DNA of 64,000 nt from Bactericera cockerelli (lineage: Eukaryota > Arthropoda > Insecta > Hemiptera > Triozidae): positions 706,683 to 770,682 of the forward strand of contig CM044965.1 of assembly GCA_024516035.1 (NCBI GenBank), in the 5' to 3' direction. Positions 34,981-44,300 of the stretch are shown here, piece by piece. Every line of letters begins with the position of its first letter. Within the stretch, counting starts at the first letter, position 1. The notes under the pieces were generated by a model. It worked only from the letters and a program-made list of their open reading frames with translations. It searched no databases and was not told the origin of the DNA. The translations under genes were made by a program, and so were the position numbers.

Positions 34981-35604
34981 TCAAAATCGCAAATTTCAAA
35001 ATTACATTCCTCTGAAAGTTTTTTGCATAGAGTCTTTAAATTTTCAACGTCTTTTTAATGATATTAGGACAATCTCTGTTCCAAATTTCATATTTCTATG
35101 ATCAATTGAACCGAAGATATGAGGGTGTGAAAAACCGGGTGAATCGGTTCGTGTAAAGATACACTGCCGTGCTTGCTGGAACTTGGCCTGGCGCACTGCC
35201 GTGCGCTCAGATTAGAGCAGGGTATAAGAGAATGCTAGATAGAAGAAAACCATTTTCAGGTTCAATTTATCTCTCTGTAAGGGAAAACAACCTTTTGGTA
35301 AAGAAACACCTGGTTAAAAGAGAAAAATGTGTCTACAGTTATTTCGTTCTCTGTCACAGCTACAAAATTAAAAAAAAAAACAGGCAAACTTACCTTACGT
35401 CAAGGTTCTAGAGATATTGGTAACAAGGTTCTTAGAGATATTGGTTACAAAATATTTAAACTCACCTGAAACAGAAAATAATACAAAATTACTCAAGAAG
35501 TAAGACAAGTCCAATAATATAAAAAACAACACAATAATTCCAATATCTATACATACTCGGATTCGGTATCGAAGAGGATTAATAATATCATCAAAACAGT
35601 TCAT
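34981..35604. other. Spacer, probably end of the composite repeat
   Basis: GAACTTGGCCTGGCGCAC near 35,179 shares AACTTGGCC with the palindrome arms, suggesting that the composite repeat extends to about 35,220. No gene is supported. Confidence 0.4.
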
Positions 35605-35780
35605 TAACCTAAAAAAGTTATAATAAGTGTGTTTTAATCACTTTCATGATGTCACAATTACTCAAACTGACGCTGTTAAATGTTCAGCGAATTTCGGACT
35701 CGAACCAACGACCTCCAGGTTACAAGTCTACTTTTATCGATCAAGCTACTGAGTTCGGTTATAAAAACAATTTGCTGACC
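35605..35780 (-). mobile_element. tRNA-derived SINE, group A, copy 2
   Basis: On the minus strand: GAACTCAGTAGCTTGATCGA, CTTGTAACCTGGAGGTCGTT, GGTTCGAGTCCGAAATTCGC, then a body with GTGACATCATGAAAGTGATT. The order and spacing match the copies at 18.9 and 51.4 kb. Confidence 0.8.
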
Positions 35781-36239
35781 ATATCCTCGAGCCACCCCCG
35801 TAAGTTTAATTTGACATGAATATGATAACTTATTATACGTTTTAATTTCTCTACCATAGAAGACGGTTTCTTTTAATTTCTATTGCCTCCTTTATAATTG
35901 CATTCCCTCCCGACCACTTCTGGCGAGACGGTTTGTCCTGTTTGTGTTTCTCTAAGCTCCAGAATGATAAAAGCTGAGAATTTCATGTTTTGAAACAAAA
36001 AATCTATTCAAGAAAAGAAGAGAGAAACATAGTTTCTAAATGGAAACGGACATTAAAATGCTGAGCTTATAATTGTCATCCTAAATGGATTAAAATGAAA
36101 ACATAAATATAAGGTATGTAGAAAGCAGAAAGCCAGCCAAACCATGGGACAATATGTCGAGGAGGAAAAGTTAATTGAGCCCTAGAATCTAATGTCTAGC
36201 TAGGGTGCCACTGGAACCACGTAGAATTATCAATTAATA
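35781..36239. other. Spacer, nothing recognised
   Basis: No open frame of note and no repeat recognised. Confidence 0.45.
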
Positions 36240-36325
36240 ATAACAACAATCTTTAGTGGACGGTAACCACCAGACGAGGTTAATGCTTAAAGCATTTTCT
36301 ACCACTTAACTCTCAGAATCTTATT
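36240..36325 (-). mobile_element. SINE group B, 3' fragment
   Basis: CTTTAGTGGACGGTAACCAC, CAGACGAGGTTAATGCTTAA and ATTTTCTACCACTTAACTCT match the 3' half of the 20-kb copy in the same (minus) orientation. Confidence 0.8.
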
Positions 36326-36426
36326 AGAGATAAGCATACTCGAGACATCCTAATAGTTCTGACAGAAAATGTTTCGGTGCAACACCATTGTACGCCGAAT
36401 TACAAAGTAATGGAACGCTTATAAAT

Positions 36427-38628
36427 TTTTTTTTTTTTTTTATTTTTTTTTTAATTATTATAATTTACAATCTACAATTCAACTTTAAAAATAAACAATT
36501 GTAATGAGTAAATATGATGGAGGTGACAAGGCTTGAGAGAGAAGCTATCCATTGACAACACTCCCGTTAGACAAAAGCAGGTTTGAACTGCTTGGGTTGT
36601 TTAGGGTCAGAGTGAGGCTACCAAGGTTTTATGCCTGAGCTGACCCTAGTACCTAGAGGTTTTTTTTTTATTATTATTATTAATTTAATTTTTATTTACT
36701 GGCTTGATATAATTTATTTTTAAGGTCTTGGAAATAAATCAGATGGATAGGTTTTCTTGAGTCTCTTGTTGGTGTAGATAGGAATTTCTAGGTCTCGTAC
36801 AAGTTGATTTTTGTGATTGGGTATTTTCTTTTGATAATTTGTGGATCTTCTTCTAATTTCTTCTGTGATGTATGGAATCTTTAGGTCCTCATGGATAGTT
36901 TGGTTTGAAACATAGAATGGAGCGCCCACCATCTGTCTGAGGGTTTTAGACTGGAACGTTTGAATTAGGTTAATATTTGAGGGCTTGGCACAGCCCCAAA
37001 GCTCGATCCCATAGGTCCATACTGGTTTTAGTATCATCTTGTAAAGCAGGAGTTTATTTCCAAGGTTTAGTTTTGACTTATGCCCAAGTAGCCAGTACAT
37101 TTTTCTGCGTTTTAGTGTCAGCTGTTTCTTCTTCATTATAAGATGCTGTCTCCATGTGAGCTTCTGGTCTAGATGGATACCTAAGTACTTCACGGTAGAT
37201 GCTTGTGGGATAAGGGCATTGTTCAGTGCTACGGGGGGGCTAGGACTCTTTCTCAGTGTGAATGTGACGTGGACTGATTTTGTCTCGTTCACTCTGATGT
37301 GCCATTTGTGCAGCCATGATTGTATGAGGTTTAGGTGGTCTTGTAAGTTGTTGGAAGCAGATAACGGGTCGTTGCTTTTGGCCATGATGGCTATGTCGTC
37401 TGCAAATATAGCGCTTACAGTCTCTGGGCTAAGGGGCATGTCATGTGTATACAGGGTGTACAAGAACGGGGCCAGCGTACTCCCCTGGGGGACAGAGGCG
37501 CTAAGCCGACCATAGTTCGATAGGGTGCCGTTGAATTTTACCCTAAAATATCTGTCTTCTAGGTAGGATTTGAGTAGTAGGTATATCTGTTGAGGAAATG
37601 AGTGTTTAATTTTGTATAGTAGGCCCGTGTGCCACACTTTGTCGAAAGCAGAAATGGCATCTAAAAACACCGCACTGCAAAAACTCTTTTCCTCTAGAGC
37701 CGTGGCGATGTAATTCACTGTCCTGTGAACCTGTTGTATGGTGGAATGTGAACTTCTAAAGCCAAACTGGTGCGGAGGTATAATGTTATGTGTTGACTCT
37801 TCACTAAGAACAAGCAGTTTCTTCAGTAGAATTTTCTCAAAAACTTTGGACAGGGCTGGCAGTAGGGAAATTGGACGGTATGATGTTACCTGCTCTGGTG
37901 GTTTATTGGGTTTATGCAACATTATAATTTCGGCATATTTCCAGGTAATAGGCCAGTAGGATATCCTAAGCATGGAGTTGAAGATAAGGGTCAGTAAGGT
38001 TATAGCTTTATCGGGTAGCTCTTTAAGTATTTTCCCTGTTATAAGATCAAAACCTGGTGCCTTTCTTACTTTTGTAGTGTGGATGGTGAACCTGATGTCT
38101 GAAGCAGTGATATGTTTTACAGGGAGAGAGAGTGGACATGGGACACTGAGGAAATTTTCTATTTCTTCTTGCTCCTGAGGATCCGACCCGGGTGAGGCTG
38201 GGAATGGCTTGAAAGCTTCAGTCAAGTGATCGGCGAATAGTTGTGCTTTCTCTTCATCACTTTTAGCCCAGGAGCTGTCTCCTCTTTGAACTGGGGGTAC
38301 ATTCTGTATTGGTCTTTTAAATTTCTTTGTTGTTTTCCAAAGCGAGCCATCTTCAGTATTAAGGTTGACGAGATAGTTTTCTAGTGACTCATTGTTTCTT
38401 TTTCTTAAAGAGGCTTGTAGTTTTTTGGTCAGTCTATTTAAAGTAGTCTTATCATGAGGGTTTCTTGTGTTCTGCCAAACTCTTCTCATTCGTCTCTTCT
38501 CACTGATCAGAACAGCTATTTCTCGTGGTAGGTTCATATTATGATTGTTTTTCTTTTCTGCAGGGGTGGTGGTGTGGCGTGGAGAGCAGCTTCTTGGATT
38601 AGCTTGGTTCCGTAATCAACCGTAAATC
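36427..38628 (-). mobile_element. Jockey-like non-LTR retrotransposon, 5'-truncated
   Basis: On the minus strand the element runs from about 38,628 to a 3' A-tail at 36,427-36,440. It contains one reverse-transcriptase frame and a ~290-bp 3' UTR. AACGCTTATAAAT occurs at 36,414-36,426 and again at 38,629-38,641, a 13-bp target-site duplication that fixes both ends. The endonuclease part of ORF2 and all of ORF1 are missing, the usual result of incomplete target-primed reverse transcription. The intact frame and exact duplication point to a fairly recent insertion. Confidence 0.95.
36720..38537 (-). CDS. Jockey-clade ORF2 reverse transcriptase, partial
   Basis: This is a reverse transcriptase of a LINE of the Jockey type, which copies its RNA at a nicked target. 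From the first Met it is 605 residues; the frame stays open upstream to about 38,615, so the Met is internal and not a true start. Visible motifs: KAPGFDLI (159-166), RPISLLP (221-227), QFGFRSSHST (257-266), motif A FLDAISAFDKVWH (291-303), motif B SVPQGSTLAP (348-357), catalytic FADD (378-381) and YLGIHLDQ (451-458). The N-terminal endonuclease is absent, so this copy cannot nick targets itself. No stop or frameshift interrupts the RT. The C-terminal part (WTYGIELWGCA, 507-517) is typical of Jockey-type ORF2. The copy has no promoter of its own that I can see. Confidence 0.95.
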   Translation of the reverse strand: MNLPREIAVLISEKRRMRRVWQNTRNPHDKTTLNRLTKKLQASLRKRNNESLENYLVNLNTEDGSLWKTTKKFKRPIQNVPPVQRGDSSWAKSDEEKAQLFADHLTEAFKPFPASPGSDPQEQEEIENFLSVPCPLSLPVKHITASDIRFTIHTTKVRKAPGFDLITGKILKELPDKAITLLTLIFNSMLRISYWPITWKYAEIIMLHKPNKPPEQVTSYRPISLLPALSKVFEKILLKKLLVLSEESTHNIIPPHQFGFRSSHSTIQQVHRTVNYIATALEEKSFCSAVFLDAISAFDKVWHTGLLYKIKHSFPQQIYLLLKSYLEDRYFRVKFNGTLSNYGRLSASVPQGSTLAPFLYTLYTHDMPLSPETVSAIFADDIAIMAKSNDPLSASNNLQDHLNLIQSWLHKWHIRVNETKSVHVTFTLRKSPSPPVALNNALIPQASTVKYLGIHLDQKLTWRQHLIMKKKQLTLKRRKMYWLLGHKSKLNLGNKLLLYKMILKPVWTYGIELWGCAKPSNINLIQTFQSKTLRQMVGAPFYVSNQTIHEDLKIPYITEEIRRRSTNYQKKIPNHKNQLVRDLEIPIYTNKRLKKTYPSDLFPRP

Positions 38629-38641
38629 AACGCTTATAAAT

Positions 38642-38895
38642 AGCTCCAGATTTTCTGAAACGAGCAGAAAAGAACTGTTTATTAAAAATCATTAATAATT
38701 TTCAGAAATGTGTTCATGCTCAGCATAGTAAATTAGAAAATTAATTAGTAGGAGACACATGCTTGGCAAAAAATTATGATTAAAAATATGATTATTATAA
38801 TTTTTAATTAGAAACTACGATCGTTGGAGTGAAGTGTGGAATATTGTGAGCAACATGAGCGTATTTTTTAAAATAATATTTACTCAAATTCTACA
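38642..38895. other. AT-rich spacer, nothing recognised
   Basis: Short AT-rich segment between the Jockey-like element and the satellite. Confidence 0.5.
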
Positions 38896-40176
38896 TACGG
38901 GGTGATCTGCACAAATCCTTGGTCACTTCAGCCAACACCCTGCTGATCTGAACAAACCATAAGTAAGCTAAGCAACACATGTGTTAAGTAGCTGTGCTGA
39001 TCTGTATGCATCCTTGGTCACTCCAGCCAACACCCTGCTGATCTGACCAAACCTTAAGTAACCTAAGCAAGAGCTGTGCTAAGTAGCTGTGCTGATCTGT
39101 ATGCATCCTTGGTCACTTCAGCCAACACCCTGCTGATCTGAACAAACCTAAAGAAACCTAAGCAACAGATGTGCTAAGCAACAGCCGTGCTTATCTGCAC
39201 GAATCCTTGGTCACTTCAGCCAACATCCTGCTGATCTAACCAAACCTTAAGTAACCTAAGCAACAGCTGTGCTAAGTAGCTGTGCTGATCTGTATGCATC
39301 CTTGGTCACTTCAGCACACACCCTGCTGATCTGAACAAAACTAAAGTAAACCAAGCAACAGCTGTGCTGATCTATATGCATCCTTGGTCACTTCAGCCTA
39401 CACAGCTGATCTGACCAAACCTTAAGTAACCTAAGCAAGAGCTGTGCTAAGTAGCTGTGCTGATCTGTATGCATCCTTGGTCACTCCAGCCAACACCCTG
39501 CTGATCTGAACAAAACTAAAGTAAACCAAGCAACAGCTGTGCTGATCTATATGCATCCTTGGTCACTTCAGCCTACACACTGCTGATCTGACCAAACCTT
39601 AAGTAACCTAAGCAACAGATGTGCTAAGTAGCTGTACTGATCTGTATGCATCCTTGGTCACTTCAGCCAACACCCTGCTGATCTGAACAAACCTAAAGAA
39701 ACCTAAGCAACAGATGTGCTAAGCAACAGCCGTGCTTATCTGCACGAATCCTTGGTCACTTCAGCCAACATCCTGCTGATCTAACCAAACCTTAAGTAAC
39801 CTAAGCAACAGCTGTGCTAAGTAGCTGTGCTGATCTGTATGCATCCTTGGTCACTTCAGCACACACCCTGCTGATCTGACCGAACCTTAAGCAACCTAAG
39901 CAACACATGTGCCAAGTAGCTGTGCTGATCTATATGCATCCTTGGTCACTTCAGCCTACACCCTCCTGAGCTGAACAAACTTTAAATAACCTAAGCAACA
40001 GATGTGCTCACTAGCTGTGCTGATCTGTATGCATCCTTGGTCACTCCAGCCAACACCCTGCTGATCTGACCAAAATTAAAGTAAACTAAGCAACAGCTGT
40101 GCTGATCTGTATGAATCATTGGTCACTTCAGTCAACACTCTGCTGATCTTACCGAACCTTAAGTAACCTATGCAAC
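38896..40176. repeat. ~95-bp satellite, about 14 units
   Basis: CCTTGGTCACT(T/C)CAGCC recurs about 14 times from 38,918 to 40,120. A full unit runs GCTGTGCTGATCTGTATGCA, CCTTGGTCAC, CACCCTGCTGATCTGACC, AACCTTAAGTAACCTAAGC, AACAG(A/C)TGTGCTAAGTA. Shorter units of about 77-85 bp lack part of the last block. CTGCTGATCTG/TGTGCTGATCTG appears twice per unit, hinting at an older sub-repeat. A ~545-bp segment is repeated, starting at 39,121 and 39,666. Confidence 0.95.
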
Positions 40177-40194
40177 TATACCCTAGTTCTAACG

Positions 40195-40285
40195 TGGGTA
40201 AAAACAGCTCGAATTGTTTCGAGTGTAGGGTTAGGAATAATAAATATAGGGCCATGCCTCGACCGTAACTCGGGTGCAGTCAATA
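40195..40285 (+). repeat. Dispersed repeat R1, copy 3 (partial)
   Basis: GTGTAGGGTTAGGAATAATA and AATATAGGGCCATGCCTCG followed by CGTAACTCGG match the R1 copies at 10.1 and 27.1 kb. Confidence 0.65.
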
Positions 40286-41409
40286 TCATTATCATTGAAA
40301 CAATCTAATGAAATGTCTCAATCACCCGCTATGAGCTATGATATCTTCTCAGTCTACATGCTAGTATGCTACACTACAAGTAAATGTGCAGCTCCCTCGT
40401 TGCAATATGTTTCATTTAGAAATCTATATTTTTTATATATATTTAGTTCAAAACATATACAGCTGAAGCTGTGATTAAAAATATATATTTAGTCTATGAA
40501 ACTACACTTGTATTTAGAAATCTTAATTCTTAGCCATAACCCAACACCATTTCGTGTTATTATTAGAAAATATAATAATAATTCTTTCCCGTTGTAATTT
40601 TAGAGAAAATACTTCTCCAATAATTAATTATAATTTGTTATGATCATCTTTGTTTCTTTAGAGTGGCGGCATTGACTGATTTGTTTACATTGGAGCGTGC
40701 AATTCATATACTTGAAATACGTATTTAATTGTAAAAAGAACTCGGAACATTGACTGATGGATTGACTTATTTATTTACTTAAATCTACGGACATATTTTA
40801 ATTATAAAGTTCCTTACTAAAAAAATATGGATACCTAAATGTGGCACTAATTGTAAGCTTAAAACTATACCTACTTGTTCAATAGCTATCTTTGAAATGG
40901 CAATACCTGGGACACTCAAGGTGGCTAATAAGCAAAGCTAAAGCAAAAGTGATGCTCTTACACCATCAGCTCGGGTGCACCATCGCTCTATAAACATAAT
41001 TCATTAATTATTTATTGATAGGTAATTTTTGTATAGGTATTGTGATGTAGAATTAATAGTGGAGCGTTGTTGTTCCTTGAATTTTTCACCAATTCTGTGC
41101 AAGTCATACAACTTAATGCCACAAGACACAAGCGCCTTGTAACAAACTACATTGGATGTCTTTGCGAATTTATAATGAGCTCAAGATATTTAATTAAAAT
41201 AAGAACCATCAATGTTTCACCCACTCTGATTAATATAATCGGAATGGATGAAATAAAATGTATTAATCTGGATTCTAGCTCGGATTCAAAGATTTATTGA
41301 ACATTTCAGAGCATTCAGATTGAGATAAGTGTTTCAATTCGCAATGTTATAGGCGATATGGCACATTATAATTAACTTTATTGTGTGCTAGTCAATTTAT
41401 AATTATTTA
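40286..41409. other. AT-rich spacer without a supported gene
   Basis: Frames of 66 and 77 codons (40,274 and 41,067) show no recognisable motif. Confidence 0.45.
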
Positions 41410-41411
41410 CC

Positions 41412-41482
41412 CTCCGTGGCGTAATGTTTGTGATTACTGCTCCTAGTCCAGAGATACTGAGTTCGATCCCCGACTGGGACAG
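41412..41482 (+). repeat. tRNA-like SINE head
   Basis: CCTCCGTGGCGTAATGTTTG and GAGTTCGATCCCCGACTGGG have A-box/B-box spacing. The tRNA cannot be folded fully by eye, so this is more likely a SINE than a tRNA gene. Confidence 0.5.
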
Positions 41483-41639
41483 ATCCCTAGACTCAAGAAA
41501 TTCAATACTAACATTCAATCCGTGTTGTCAGATCATCTGATTAAAAATCCCTAGACTTTTGTCCGGAAAACAATAAATATAATCTCTAGATTTTAATTTT
41601 CGCTCTTGTCTTTACTTCTTTAAGACTCTCAACATTGTT
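41483..41639. other. Possible SINE body after the tRNA-like head
   Basis: ATCTGATTAAAAATCCC and later AATAAATATAATCTC might be SINE body and tail, but no second copy confirms it. Confidence 0.3.
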
Positions 41640-41685
41640 TTCCAGTGTGTCTTATTTCCCTCTTTCTCTCTCTCTCCCTCTCTCT

Positions 41686-41732
<47 letters not shown>
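41640..41732. repeat. (CT)n microsatellite
   Basis: CT dinucleotide tract with C and G interruptions in its first half. Confidence 0.95.
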
Positions 41733-41735
<3 letters not shown>

Positions 41736-41994
41736 ATTAATTTTATCTTGTCATTCTTGTAATTATTTTGCATAATTCCATCTCCCACTTACTCGGCTGA
41801 TGTCTAATTCTTTCGTTCCTTTCTTTCACATTTTTTCTTGCATTTTTTCCTCTAGAAACATGGTCTACATTAATTATTCCTGTTCTGATTGTGTCGCTCT
41901 TGTCCTGTGTTAATTGATTCTCCTTCATTCTCTCTTGCTCGGAGGTGATTAATATTCCGAGTCCTGGCTATGCAGCACTTTGCGATGACGTTTC

Positions 41995-42030
41995 TATCTG
42001 AGATAAGACAACTTTTGTTTATCTCAGATA
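41995..42030. repeat. Perfect 12-bp inverted repeat, 12-nt loop
   Basis: TATCTGAGATAA at 41,995-42,006 is the reverse complement of 42,019-42,030. It lies just upstream of a tRNA-like block. Confidence 0.85.
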
Positions 42031-42044
42031 ATGTAAAATTAGCA

Positions 42045-42125
42045 GTCACTGTGGAGTAGAGCGCTGGGCTTCAACTCACGGTGACTGGAGTTCGATCCCC
42101 GACGGATTAAAATGCAGTTCTGCTC
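42045..42125 (+). repeat. tRNA-like SINE head
   Basis: GTGGAGTAGAGCGCTGGGCTT and GGAGTTCGATCCCCGACGG show A- and B-box order. The following ~180 bp (to about 42,300) may be its body: AATGGTCCCTTTTTCAACAA there resembles AAAGGTCCCTTTTTCATCAA at 47,040. Confidence 0.5.
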
Positions 42126-42417
42126 GTTACTTGTATGCACTGAGATCATATAACATAGAGGGAACCTTAGTTATCTCCAATTGAACAAAATGGTGCGTCC
42201 AACTTTGAACAGCTAATGGTCCCTTTTTCAACAAATCCTGGCCTCTGATTGTGCGGGGCAGGATTATGTTATCTCAGTGCTTGTATGTTGCTCTGGGTCC
42301 ATTGGTATGTCGTAAGGAAAAATGAGCAGGGACCTACGTATTTGTGTGGATATAGTGATGATATAAGGAGACATGTAATGCTGTGCTACCCACTCTTGTT
42401 GTGATATATGCAATATG

Positions 42418-42604
42418 TCTGCCCCAGTAGCTCAGTGGTAAAGGTGGCACTCTGTGAATCCAGAGGTCGCGGGTTCGAAACCCAGGCAAGACATGACAAG
42501 TTTTCCTCCCGTTTAGGATTTCAACCACATAATAATACGTTTAGGGCTTACTGCTATAATTATAATCCTAATTGGGCAGTATAAATAAGGCGGTATTATT
42601 TATT
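42418..42604 (+). mobile_element. tRNA-derived SINE, group C, copy 2
   Basis: GCCCCAGTAGCTCAGTGGTA and CGCGGGTTCGAAACCC form the head. The body TTTTCCTCCCGTTTAGGATT leads to AGGGCTTACTGCT and TAATTGGGCAGTATAAATAA and a TATT tail. It lacks the 9-bp duplication of the 30.4-kb copy, so it is closer to the ancestral form. Confidence 0.92.
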
Positions 42605-43299
42605 TCAAATATTATTAATCATCAAAAAAAAATACTTTCAGGATAATGTGAAGTTCAAGATTGTAAGAATAAACTTTTGTTTGTAACTCAACCATTTGTT
42701 TTGCGAAAATGTAGGGAAAACCCGTTCTTTTTTGTGAATTTGGATTTTTTAAACCTTATCGGAATCACACACACGTGACCTAGAGTTTTAAATACATATA
42801 AATTGAACAGAAAAGAAGTTAGTTGAGCAATTCCTAAAGTCGAAGGCAAAAATAAAGGCAGCTAAGACGAGGCCAAATTATAAGCTATAAGCACGAGCTG
42901 AGAGCCGGGAGAAAACTTAATGAGTATAGTATAGAGAGAAGAATGAGATTGTATATTATGATACACTTAATACTACAAGGAGACGGTTTGCCACAAAGTA
43001 TAGAGAAGAGGAAGGAAGAGAGAAAACAAGAGAGAGAGAGAGACAAAGGGGGAGGAGAAATATCCATTTTCTTAATTGACACTGGACTAAAAACCTAAGG
43101 TGATTAATCCAAGAGTTTTCCAACGAAAAGAGAAGAAAAATTAAGGAAAATAAAGAAGGAGGGAGGGGAGGTGGAAATTTTTATATATGAGGGTGAAGAC
43201 GTTTGATACAGCGTGTAACAGCAAAGATGAAACTTTGGAAATAGCTCAACTCTACAAGATTAGTGCTAGTCATGGCTTTTTCTTCACATATTTGAGCAC
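42605..43299. other. Spacer, nothing recognised
   Basis: Purine-rich DNA at about 42,930-43,060 and 43,120-43,175; no gene. Confidence 0.45.
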
Positions 43300-43395
43300 A
43301 ATGCCACATAATAATAAGAATCTGTGTTTAGGTGGTAGAAAATGCTTTGAGGATTAACCTCGCCTGGTGGTTACCTTCCTCTAAAGAATATTAAT
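43300..43395 (+). mobile_element. SINE group B, 3' fragment
   Basis: GCCACATAATAATAAGAATC, TTTAGGTGGTAGAAAATGCT and AACCTCGCCTGGTGGTTACC match the 3' half of group B. Confidence 0.85.
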
Positions 43396-43494
43396 TAGCA
43401 CAATTTTTAAAAGTATTTGTCTCATACAGGGTGTAATAGTAAATAAAAAACCTAAATACTTCCACAATTTTATTCGATTTGAAAGAAACTGCCA

Positions 43495-43575
43495 AACCGA
43501 GACCGAATGGCTAAGAGAATAGCGCCTGACCCGCTATCTCCTGGTCGAAGGTTTGAAAAAAATCTTAGATAACGG
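43495..43575 (+). repeat. tRNA-like SINE head, degenerate
   Basis: GACCGAATGGCTAAGAGAAT and TCCTGGTCGAAGGTTTGAAA resemble an A-box and a decayed B-box. No homologous copy was found here. Confidence 0.35.
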
Positions 43576-43819
43576 GTTCACCAACTCTTTTCTTCTTATC
43601 CGTTTTGGATGATACAAACTTTATATAAATAACAAGATTAAGTAGATCTGTAGTGTATAGTTACATAAGTGTTCAACCAATTTTTTTCTCGCTATTAAAA
43701 AAGAAATTAATACATATAAAATCTCAAGAGAAAATCAGTAATTATTAACAAAAACTCTGCAGGATTTCGGAAAGTTAATCCTGGAATGTCTCCCAACCGC
43801 AATTATTTCTATTAAGAAC

Positions 43820-44257
43820 AATATTGCTAAGGACAGAGAGAGAGAGAGAAAGGCTGGATGTTTACCAGAAGAAATGAGAAACTACATGGCACTAGAAAAC
43901 AGGGTAGAGAAGGAATCAGGTAGGAGACGGGAAGAGAGAAGAAAATGAGACGGAACCTGACGAGAAGAGAGAATTGAGGAGAGAGAATAAAAGAGAAGAG
44001 ATTTAGTAGAGAGGAGGAGAGAGAAAGAGTGAGAGAGAGAGGGAAAGAGAGAGGGAGAGAGAGAGAGAGAGGGAGAGAGAGAGGGAGAGAGAGAGAGAGA
44101 GAGGGAGAGAGAGAGAGAGAGGGAGAGTGAGAGAAAGAGATTAAGGAAGTGAGAATTGACGAGAGCACTAAGGAGAAGAGGTTTGTGGAAGTAGGAAGAG
44201 AGATAAGGGAAGGAAAAAGAGAGAATCTCTGGAAGCTAAGAGAAGTAGGAGGAGGAG

Positions 44258-44290
<33 letters not shown>

Positions 44291-44300
44291 AGGAAAAAGG
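43820..44300. repeat. Purine-rich tract with (GA)n cores
   Basis: GAGAGAGGGAGAGA-type repeats are densest at 44,020-44,140 and 44,262-44,292. Open frames across them are artefacts. Confidence 0.9.

Noticed and set aside
37156..37515. Plus-strand frame of 119 codons
   Set aside because: It is a shadow of the reverse-transcriptase frame on the other strand.
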